Positions 7,952 to 12,847 of a stretch of 14,507 nt of DNA are shown here, piece by piece. Under the pieces are notes generated by a model. The model was not told where the DNA came from. It ran no database searches and worked only from the letters and a program-made list of their open reading frames with translations. The stretch is taken from positions 1 to 14,507 of the forward strand of contig DADR01000054.1 in NCBI GenBank assembly GCA_002495055.1. The letters are read 5' to 3'. The DNA comes from Methanoregula sp. UBA247. GTDB lineage: Archaea; Halobacteriota; Methanomicrobia; Methanomicrobiales; Methanospirillaceae. Position 1 is the stretch's first letter. Each line of letters opens with the position of its first letter. A program made the position numbers and the translations under genes.

Positions 7952-8476
7952 ATGACACAACCACCATCTCCCACACCTGCAGCGCCTCAGAATCCCACGC
8001 CTCCTGAGGTCTTTATCAACCGCATCTTTGCGATTAAAACAACTTCCAAGCAGGAGCGGACTGTTGCTGACAACATCTTAAAGGCGATTGAGACCAAGGC
8101 GACCGATGTAAAAGTAACCGCAATCATCGTACCTAATGAGCTGCAGGGGTATGTTCTTCTCGAAACACCGGAGAAGCAGAACAGGATAGAGCAGCTCGTG
8201 GAGAAAGTTGCCCATGCACGTTCGGTAATCAAAGGTGAAACAAGCCTTGCCGAAGTCGGGCATTTTCTCATACCAAAACCAGTCGTCGCCGGTATTGATG
8301 AAGGTACAATCGTTGAGCTGATCGCCGGACCGTTCAAAGGCGAGAAAGCGGTCGTCAAACGCGTTGATTCGGCAAAAGAAGAGATTACTGTCGAACTCTA
8401 TGAAAGTGTCGTCCCCATCCCTATCACGGTACGGGGCGACAACGTCCGGGTAGTCGAGAAGTTCAAGGACCGGTAA
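7952..8476 (+). CDS. spt5: Transcription elongation factor Spt5 (NusG family)
   Basis: 174-aa archaeal Spt5. An NGN domain (about residues 23-108, with the GYVLLE strand at 66-71 and GHFLIPKP at 103-110) binds the RNA polymerase clamp, and a KOW domain (about 115-155, DEGTIVELIAGPFKGEKAVV) completes it. It closes the DNA cleft with Spt4 and links transcription to translation. The first 19 residues are an unusually proline-rich lead (eight Pro), absent from many archaeal homologues. No equally good downstream start is visible before the NGN fold at FINRIFAIK. It is the last gene of this operon: a T-run terminator follows and the L11-L1-L10 ribosomal genes often found here are missing. Confidence 0.95.
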   Translation: MTQPPSPTPAAPQNPTPPEVFINRIFAIKTTSKQERTVADNILKAIETKATDVKVTAIIVPNELQGYVLLETPEKQNRIEQLVEKVAHARSVIKGETSLAEVGHFLIPKPVVAGIDEGTIVELIAGPFKGEKAVVKRVDSAKEEITVELYESVVPIPITVRGDNVRVVEKFKDR

Positions 8477-8487
8477 ACCCCCAACAC

Positions 8488-8495
8488 TCTTTTTT
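8488..8495 (+). terminator. Poly-T transcription terminator after spt5
   Basis: CTCTTTTTT lies 12 nt after the spt5 stop. Archaeal RNA polymerase terminates at such T-runs without a required hairpin. Its position between spt5 and an independent promoter supports operon separation. Confidence 0.6.
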
Positions 8496-8542
8496 AGGAT
8501 TTCTTGGTTCGAGCATCAGCTGCCCAAAAAAAGGATCCATTA

Positions 8543-8576
8543 TTGAAAATTGGAAATAAATACGCGATATTTTCAA
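8543..8576. repeat. Perfect 8-bp inverted repeat upstream of the Tfx-like gene
   Basis: TTGAAAAT (8543-8550) and ATTTTCAA (8569-8576) are exact reverse complements separated by 18 nt. The right arm ends just before the TATA-like element. It could be a distal regulatory site. Both arms are AT-rich, so chance is not excluded. Confidence 0.45.
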
Positions 8577-8580
8577 GTAA

Positions 8581-8589
8581 ACTATTTAT
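8581..8589 (+). promoter_or_regulatory. TATA-like promoter element for the Tfx-like/DUF1673 operon
   Basis: ACTATTTAT preceded by a purine-rich AAGTAA (8575-8580), resembling BRE plus TATA. Its centre is about 27 nt before the ATG at 8613, the usual archaeal TATA-to-start distance. Transcription would therefore begin at or next to the start codon and give a leaderless mRNA. This agrees with the absence of a Shine-Dalgarno before 8613. Confidence 0.5.
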
Positions 8590-8590
8590 G

Positions 8591-8610
8591 GTCAACACTC
8601 ATACGTTGAC
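8591..8610. promoter_or_regulatory. Operator-like palindrome GTCAAC-N8-GTTGAC
   Basis: GTCAAC (8591-8596) and GTTGAC (8605-8610) form a perfect 6-bp inverted repeat with an 8-nt spacer, 14 bp between arm starts. It occupies the interval between the TATA-like element and the start codon at 8613, where a bound dimer would block polymerase. The adjacent gene encodes a helix-turn-helix protein, so autoregulation is the simplest reading (inference). Confidence 0.5.
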
Positions 8611-8612
8611 AC

Positions 8613-9059
8613 ATGTTCCTTCCTACGAACGACAAACAGTTCGAGTTCTGGAAGATGCGGCGCAGCGGAATGCCTAATATCACGATTGCCAACATGCTCG
8701 GCATCTCCCGGCAGGCGGTCTCCCGGGCATTGCTCCTGATGGATGAGAGAATCGAATCGACCCTGCGGGAGATGGCACAGGCTAACCAGATTGCTGTACA
8801 CAAGATTAATGCCGAACGGGGTATTCTAATCGGAAGATCCGTACCTTTCCAGGCTGCAGCTATTGTCTTCGTTTCAGAAAAACACGGTGTTCAGGTATGG
8901 TATGAACACGACGGGGACTGTGGGTCCTGCCTGCGGTATACCGAGTGCATCGAGCTGCTCTGGGACTATGCGACCGAGCTCGGCATCAGGATTGAAAAAA
9001 CAGCCGATCCGACAAAAATGGCAGAGGAACTGTTTACTAAAGTAAAGGCGATGGTATGA
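8613..9059 (+). CDS. Tfx-like helix-turn-helix DNA-binding protein with a Cys cluster
   Basis: 148-aa soluble protein. The N-terminal part (about residues 8-45) is a helix-turn-helix like sigma-70 region 4, as in the Tfx family: a glycine-bounded IANMLGISRQAVSRAL recognition unit (25-40), then a charged helix (DERIESTLREMAQANQI). The C-terminal half is a separate small domain with a DCGSCLRYTEC cluster (C103, C106, C112), capable of binding Zn or Fe-S. In Methanothermobacter Tfx binds DNA near a molybdenum formylmethanofuran dehydrogenase operon; nothing here shows the same target. The start at 8613 is probably leaderless, directly behind a palindrome that may be its own operator. Its TGA overlaps the next ATG (ATGA), making it the first gene of the DUF1673-like operon and the likely regulator of it. 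Family placement is moderate. Confidence 0.7.
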   Translation: MFLPTNDKQFEFWKMRRSGMPNITIANMLGISRQAVSRALLLMDERIESTLREMAQANQIAVHKINAERGILIGRSVPFQAAAIVFVSEKHGVQVWYEHDGDCGSCLRYTECIELLWDYATELGIRIEKTADPTKMAEELFTKVKAMV

Positions 9060-9673
9060 CTGCACGTGTCTCTGAAGTCATCCGTGATTGGCTGGGCTGG
9101 TGCCCGGACACCCCGGCACGGGTACGGAATATGGAATCCCGTCCGGGGGATGAAGCCGTCGTCCCGGCATCAGCCGGATCGTTCAAAGAACGTGCAATTC
9201 GCTGGCTCGGGCTGTTCTATAACCAGACAATGCTTCAGACCATTGTGTCATTTTGTATTGGCCTGTATATGTTTGCAGGTCTTGGCAGCTGGTCTAATCT
9301 GGACCTGTTTATTGTCGGCATGCTGGTAGGACTGCCCTACTCAGCGATTACCGGGATCTGGTACTTCCGTATTTTTAACGAGGTATTCCGAGACGGCACG
9401 GTGGTACTCTGGAACCGGTATGACAAAACATCGGGAACACTAACGGTTATGTCCCTCGTTGTATCGATTTCTATCTGGGGCCTTGTCCTCCTTGGTGCAA
9501 TCCCGGGTGTTAATCTCGCTATGACGTGCGCATTTTTCGGTGGAACTGTTGCAGTATTGTTCTGGGGAGTGCTCATCGCTGTACGACGTTGGGAGTCAGG
9601 TACTCACTGCCAGCTGCACTATAATGGCGAGATACTCGGGTTAGAAAATGAGGATACGCATGCAATTCGTTGA
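9056..9673 (+). CDS. DUF1673-like 4-TM membrane protein (paralogue 1)
   Basis: 205-aa membrane protein of unknown function. The N-terminus carries a cytosolic-looking amphipathic segment ending in WLGWCPDTPAR (12-22), the signature I recall for DUF1673 proteins of Methanosarcina. A polar linker follows, then four hydrophobic segments (about 57-77, 82-104, 128-150, 153-176). After the last one comes a tail RRWESGTHCQLHYNGE (177-192) matching the W-E-x2-T-x3-L-x-Y tail of paralogue 10266-10877. No signal peptide or enzymatic motif is seen. The start overlaps the regulator stop (ATGA), so translation is coupled. It is one of two members that carry both head and tail motifs. Transport, sensing or envelope roles are all possible. 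Confidence 0.8.
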   Translation: MTARVSEVIRDWLGWCPDTPARVRNMESRPGDEAVVPASAGSFKERAIRWLGLFYNQTMLQTIVSFCIGLYMFAGLGSWSNLDLFIVGMLVGLPYSAITGIWYFRIFNEVFRDGTVVLWNRYDKTSGTLTVMSLVVSISIWGLVLLGAIPGVNLAMTCAFFGGTVAVLFWGVLIAVRRWESGTHCQLHYNGEILGLENEDTHAIR

Positions 9674-9965
9674 AAGGTTCAGGCATTATCTGGGCTGGTG
9701 CCCGAATTCCCGGGTCGTGAGTACCTGCACCCCCGTAATGAAGGGTGAACTGGCAGGATTTCCCGAACCACAGGGACAGCAGCCGGAGAGCGCAATTGAG
9801 GGGACAATCAAAATGCTCGACTGGTTTACTACAGTCGCGATAATCATCCTGTTTGCAACGCTCTTTGTCGGGGGCAACTTCTGGTGGCCCGCCGTAGTCC
9901 TTGCAATCGTTGCGATCGGGATCGCGGTCGTGGACCGTCCGAAAAGATCGTCCCGGGAGGCCTGA
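9660..9965 (+). CDS. Short GWCP-headed membrane protein
   Basis: 101-aa protein. The head MQFVERFRHYLGWCPNSR places GWCP 11 residues after the first Met, as in three other array genes, which is why I prefer ATG 9660 (with AGGAT upstream) over the in-frame ATG at 9648. A Pro/Gln-rich linker is followed by one long or two short hydrophobic helices (about 56-92) containing ILFATLFVGGNFWWP, and a basic end (DRPKRSSRE). It lacks the second TM pair and the C-terminal tail of the full-length paralogues. It overlaps the preceding gene by 14 nt and is followed 4 nt later by a homologous headless gene. Function unknown. Confidence 0.65.
   Translation: MQFVERFRHYLGWCPNSRVVSTCTPVMKGELAGFPEPQGQQPESAIEGTIKMLDWFTTVAIIILFATLFVGGNFWWPAVVLAIVAIGIAVVDRPKRSSREA
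9846..9889 (+). repeat. Tandem duplicate of a TM-core segment (copy 1; copy 2 at 10045-10088)
   Basis: The 44-nt stretch encoding ILFATLFVGGNFWWP matches 10045-10088 (ILFATLGLGGFFWWP) at a constant 199-nt offset. It is bounded by identical ATCCTGTTTGCAAC (9846 and 10045) and TTCTGGTGGCC (9879 and 10078). The offset is not a multiple of three, and the second copy is read in its own frame from its own start. A tandem duplication is the simplest origin. Confidence 0.6.
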
Positions 9966-9969
9966 ATCC

Positions 9970-10164
9970 ATGAACACCGGTATTGATAGGAGTGCGCGTG
10001 ATTCCGCAGGGTTCCCGGAATGGATGACGTCCCTTGCCGTCGTTATCCTGTTTGCAACACTGGGCCTCGGGGGATTCTTCTGGTGGCCGCTCTTTGTCGG
10101 GGCGGTACTGATCGTCTGTATTGCCTCCTACTGGTATTATCTCTCTATCCGGAAGGGGCAGTAG
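9970..10164 (+). CDS. 64-aa membrane protein, headless duplicate of the preceding gene
   Basis: Small protein with a 19-residue polar start and a hydrophobic hairpin or long helix (about 21-57) containing ILFATLGLGGFFWWP, closely matching the preceding gene. It has no GWCP head. A strong Shine-Dalgarno, GGGAGG at 9955-9960, stands 9 nt before the ATG and decides this start, arguing for real translation. It ends in a basic SIRKGQ tail, so the C-terminus is probably cytosolic. It follows the previous stop by 4 nt and is followed by a 32-aa ORF 1 nt later. Function unknown. Confidence 0.65.
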   Translation: MNTGIDRSARDSAGFPEWMTSLAVVILFATLGLGGFFWWPLFVGAVLIVCIASYWYYLSIRKGQ

Positions 10165-10165
10165 C

Positions 10166-10264
10166 ATGGCACAACTCATGGAAGGTATCTGGATTTGGGA
10201 ATCAGACACCGGGCTTCAGCTGCACTATGATCTGTTAATGCTTGCACTGGTAAAGGAGGGATAG
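10166..10264 (+). CDS. 32-aa micro-ORF carrying only the DUF1673-like C-terminal tail
   Basis: Starts 1 nt after the preceding stop, with GGAAGGGG (10151-10158) 7 nt upstream as Shine-Dalgarno. The product contains WIWESDTGLQLHYD, matching the tail of paralogue 1 (RRWESGTHCQLHYN). The DNA shares an exact CAGCTGCACTAT (9611-9622 and 10217-10228). It has neither GWCP head nor full TM core. Its last codons (GTAAAGGAGGGATAG) contain the Shine-Dalgarno of the next gene. It may be a translated micropeptide or the remnant of a broken full-length paralogue. Confidence 0.45.
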   Translation: MAQLMEGIWIWESDTGLQLHYDLLMLALVKEG

Positions 10265-10265
10265 C

Positions 10266-10877
10266 ATGCATCTTATTGATACATTCAACACCTGTTTCGG
10301 CTGGTGCCCGCAAGTCCGCACGCTCCCGCGACCGCTGACCGTGCTGAATAACGAGGCTGCCCCCAGTGCACCTTCACAAGGGATCGGGATTCCTGAACGT
10401 ACCGAATCGCTGAACCGGTACCGGAACCAGGTTCTCTTCTGGGCGGTTTTTTTCACTCTGGTCTCCGTCCCGTTCGTTGCGTATTTCCTCGCGACCGATC
10501 TCACAAGGCTGTTGTTCTTCCTCGGAATGATTGCGGGACTGGTGGTCTTTGCTTTTTTTGGGCAGTGGCTTTGGAACAGCCTTGAGATGCTTGAGAAAGG
10601 TAATGTCATAAAGACCGGACAGGGTGAGTACATTATCTTATTCCTTATTGCAGGTGTAATCCCGCTGAGTATTGTTTTAATCATCGCGGCATTGACCGCC
10701 ATCCTCTCATTTGCAGGAGTGTGGGCGTTCCCCGCGTTTGCCACGGGGTTTGCCTTCATTCCCTGGTACGTGTTAATCCTGATTCTGTGGTGGGAGCAAA
10801 AAACAGGATGCATGCTGGTTTATGATAAAAAGGCACGGTTATTTTCCGCTGTGGGGTGCCATGAACATGCACACTAA
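10266..10877 (+). CDS. DUF1673-like 4-TM membrane protein (paralogue 2)
   Basis: 203-aa protein, nearly the same length as paralogue 1. The head has GWCP at 12-15, 11 residues after Met, followed by a Pro/Ser-rich linker. Four hydrophobic blocks lie at about 56-75, 80-104, 121-145 and 150-176. The tail LILWWEQKTGCMLVYDKKAR (172-191) is the form closest to the WEKK-N-IYxx ending I remember from Methanosarcina DUF1673 proteins. A strong Shine-Dalgarno, AGGAGGG (10254-10260), sits 5 nt before the ATG. The last residues are His-rich (GCHEHAH) because the end is shared with the start of the next gene (11-nt overlap). No enzymatic motif; function unknown. Confidence 0.78.
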   Translation: MHLIDTFNTCFGWCPQVRTLPRPLTVLNNEAAPSAPSQGIGIPERTESLNRYRNQVLFWAVFFTLVSVPFVAYFLATDLTRLLFFLGMIAGLVVFAFFGQWLWNSLEMLEKGNVIKTGQGEYIILFLIAGVIPLSIVLIIAALTAILSFAGVWAFPAFATGFAFIPWYVLILILWWEQKTGCMLVYDKKARLFSAVGCHEHAH

Positions 10878-11946
10878 TGAAATTGTTAAACGATATATGG
10901 GCTGGTGTCCGAATACACCTGCCATGCGAACCGCACCGACGATACTTTCTCCCCCCCCGGTAACCCTGCATGCTGTGGAACCGGATGGCGGGGGCGAGAG
11001 ATCCGGACGGATTGACCGGGGAATTGCTATCACCGCGGAAAGCCTAAAAATCCTGAAACGGAATAAACAGTTCCTCTGGTTTTCATTGCTGACCGGTCTT
11101 GTACTGGCGTTTATGTTTACCGCCCAGTATGGACTCCGTCTTCTTGGGACCTATCCGTACGATGCAATTGATTTCCCGAGATGGCTTGTCCTGACGTTTG
11201 CTATCGACCTTATCAGTATATTTTGTCTTACGGTTCTTCTGGCAGGACTGCTTATGAGCTTGTCATCGGGAGATCCCGGCAGGTCTGTCTCCTTTCGCGA
11301 AGGATTATTCCGGACAAAAAAGTACCTGAAGCCTCTTTTTGCCTGGTCGGTAATCCTTGCATTCGTTGGTACAACACTTTATATCCTGCTCTTGAATTCC
11401 GGATTAATTCCCTTTACCCTGTTTCCTGTCCTTAACCAGTTTCCCTTCAATTTCGTCCTGTTACCCGAATTCTACAGCACAGGTCCCATAGGCGGCACAT
11501 TTGCAATGCTGATTACGGTCACGTTCATGATATTCGCTACGGGAATCAACATCGTCTTGTTTATCCTGACACTTTTTGTTGTTCCGCTCCTGGTTCTTGA
11601 GAATAAGCGCCTGCCCGAAGCTGTTACGGAAACCGTCTCGCTTATGAAAAACGTGTGGGGCGAGACCATTGTCTGTTTCCTCCTCTTTGGACTGGTCTTA
11701 TTTGTTGTTTCACTCACTTCACTGCTCTTCCGGGTTGTCTATGGTTTTGTCGCACCCCACATGTCGCTATTCTGGTATCCCGGGGCAGGATGGATCGCCG
11801 CTGCAGTCCTGTTCATGGTTGCGCTTTGTTCCCTGTCGGTTATCATTTCAACGATTGCTGGTATCGCAACGTTCAACCTCTACACCTATGGAAAGACCGG
11901 TGGGATGTCAGGTATAGTTGAGGGAAAAAAAGAAGAGATGACATGA
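10867..11946 (+). CDS. GWCP-headed polytopic membrane protein, DUF6159-like body
   Basis: 359-aa membrane protein. It begins with the array's GWCP head (12-15), then a Pro-rich linker. The much larger body has hydrophobic blocks at about 68-88, 105-131, 157-177, 208-245 (probably two), 266-292 and 305-337. The segment VVPLLVLENKRLPEAVTETV followed by a WGETIV helix (about 238-269) is the pattern of the DUF6159 family of multi-pass proteins. That body is unrelated in sequence to the 4-TM paralogues, so the shared head looks like a transferable module. ATG 10867 is preferred over 10861 and the longer 10822 because it puts GWCP 11 residues in, with GGGGTG (10853-10858) upstream. It overlaps the previous gene by 11 nt and the next by 4 nt. 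Function unknown. Confidence 0.78.
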   Translation: MHTNEIVKRYMGWCPNTPAMRTAPTILSPPPVTLHAVEPDGGGERSGRIDRGIAITAESLKILKRNKQFLWFSLLTGLVLAFMFTAQYGLRLLGTYPYDAIDFPRWLVLTFAIDLISIFCLTVLLAGLLMSLSSGDPGRSVSFREGLFRTKKYLKPLFAWSVILAFVGTTLYILLLNSGLIPFTLFPVLNQFPFNFVLLPEFYSTGPIGGTFAMLITVTFMIFATGINIVLFILTLFVVPLLVLENKRLPEAVTETVSLMKNVWGETIVCFLLFGLVLFVVSLTSLLFRVVYGFVAPHMSLFWYPGAGWIAAAVLFMVALCSLSVIISTIAGIATFNLYTYGKTGGMSGIVEGKKEEMT

Positions 11947-12047
11947 AATTCAGATCTCCTTTAAAACAGGACCTGGCCTGGTGTCCGGAGGGGACACCGG
12001 TTAAAAGCATGGATACGGTGTCATTTCAGGGCCCTTTTGTTTCATAA
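11943..12047 (+). CDS. 34-aa ORF with a GWCP-type head and no membrane body
   Basis: Starts in an ATGA overlap with the preceding stop. The product opens MKFRSPLKQDLAWCPEGTPV: the WCP motif occupies the same distance from Met as in the other array genes, with Ala replacing Gly. The DNA (GCCTGGTGTCCG, 11976-11987) nearly equals the GGCTGGTGTCCG of the preceding gene. After the motif only 14 polar residues remain before TAA. It could be a micropeptide, a truncated fifth paralogue, or a translated leader for the next gene. A weak imperfect hairpin (12050-12074) follows. Confidence 0.45.
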   Translation: MKFRSPLKQDLAWCPEGTPVKSMDTVSFQGPFVS

Positions 12048-12118
12048 CTCCCTGTCTTGAAAAGACCGGCAGGGACCGGAAGGACCGCTGGTGCCTGATG
12101 TTCATAACCGGTGATTCA

Positions 12119-12595
12119 ATGATCATCACACCAGTTTCCCTTGAACTACAACAGACAGATCCGAAAGGTGAGAGGCCTGCCGGAGAACAAAAACCGGCAC
12201 AGCCAGCAACGCACAACTGGTTCCACCGTGACAGCGATTCTGAGATGTTCGAACGACTGGACAATCTCGTGTGCCAGTATCAGGATGCTGATCCCGGCAA
12301 AGAATTTGTTGCAGACAAAGATGCAGAAATGATTCCGCTGGATACGATCAAAGAGATAGCCATCACCCGGGTCCGAAGTTCAGGGAGCTACACTCATCTC
12401 CTCTCGCTGTTCTCCTTGTATCCTGTAGAACCTGCAAATGCCCGGTACCACGTAAATTTTCAGCTAGAAATCATCACCGGAAAAAAGAGCTTTACGGTTA
12501 TCACTCCCTTCTCGTTTGAACTAAAACAGACCCTGAGGGGCCTGCTGGGTGAACGTGCACATGAAATTCCTGACGAATATGCTCCCCTTCTCTAA
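12119..12595 (+). CDS. 158-aa soluble protein of unknown function closing the array
   Basis: No transmembrane segment, no signal peptide, no GWCP head. Residues 1-40 are polar and probably disordered. The rest alternates short strands and ends in a helix (TPFSFELKQTLRGLLGER), a layout seen in PH-like folds, but no family is recognised. One Cys only. I chose ATG 12119 because GGTGAT (12110-12115), complementary to the archaeal 16S 3' end, lies just upstream. ATG 12098 in the same frame would add seven residues. It is 71 nt after the 34-aa ORF and on the same strand, so it could be part of the DUF1673-like operon or have its own transcript. Convergent to the PAS remnant at 12618. Confidence 0.65.
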   Translation: MIITPVSLELQQTDPKGERPAGEQKPAQPATHNWFHRDSDSEMFERLDNLVCQYQDADPGKEFVADKDAEMIPLDTIKEIAITRVRSSGSYTHLLSLFSLYPVEPANARYHVNFQLEIITGKKSFTVITPFSFELKQTLRGLLGERAHEIPDEYAPLL

Positions 12596-12617
12596 CCGGT
12601 GAGATGGGTGGAACACA

Positions 12618-12847
12618 TCAGAGAAATGATTCGACATCATCCCGGCTGAAGCCTGCAAGGTCTTTGTCTTTGAAAAAAACCGGGTTCCCAGAGATGTTTA
12701 CCCACATGATACTCCAGCGGATATCCGGGAAGGTCCAGAATACAGGGATTCGCATCAACATTCTTTCCTGTCTTGTCATCGATGATCAGGATGCCGTCCT
12801 GTGCAGTTTCAAACAGGCCGGCGATAACAGGTATCAGAGGACTGCAA
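12618..12847 (-). pseudogene. Degenerate second PAS module downstream of the response regulator gene
   Basis: Read on the minus strand, the DNA directly after the stop at 12848-12850 continues as a copy of the PAS domain encoded at about 13010-13200. The stop stands where a Leu is expected in the linker (DITDRKVAQA, stop, LQSSDTCYRR). A one-base insertion (CGGCCTG for CGGCTG, about 12816) is needed to reach LFETAQDGILIIDDKTGK. A second one-base insertion in a T-run (about 12672-12678) restores GFFKDKDLAGFSRDDVESFL before another stop at 12618-12620. The match covers about 190 bp at an offset near 378 nt. It is the remains of a longer multi-PAS sensor. A 116-aa continuous frame across this region mixes frames and is not a gene. 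Confidence 0.65.

Noticed and set aside
8500..8530. GGTTCGAGC resembling a tRNA T-loop
   Set aside because: No matching acceptor, D or anticodon stems can be built around it; it lies in the spt5 downstream spacer.
9070..9120. GWCP heads considered as lipoprotein signal peptides
   Set aside because: There is no hydrophobic stretch before the Cys and Trp precedes it, which does not fit a lipobox.
12050..12074. Imperfect hairpin CCCTGTCTT / AAGACCGGCAGGG between the 34-aa ORF and the last array gene
   Set aside because: The stem is interrupted by a 4-nt bulge and no T-run follows, so it is not convincing as a terminator or regulatory element.
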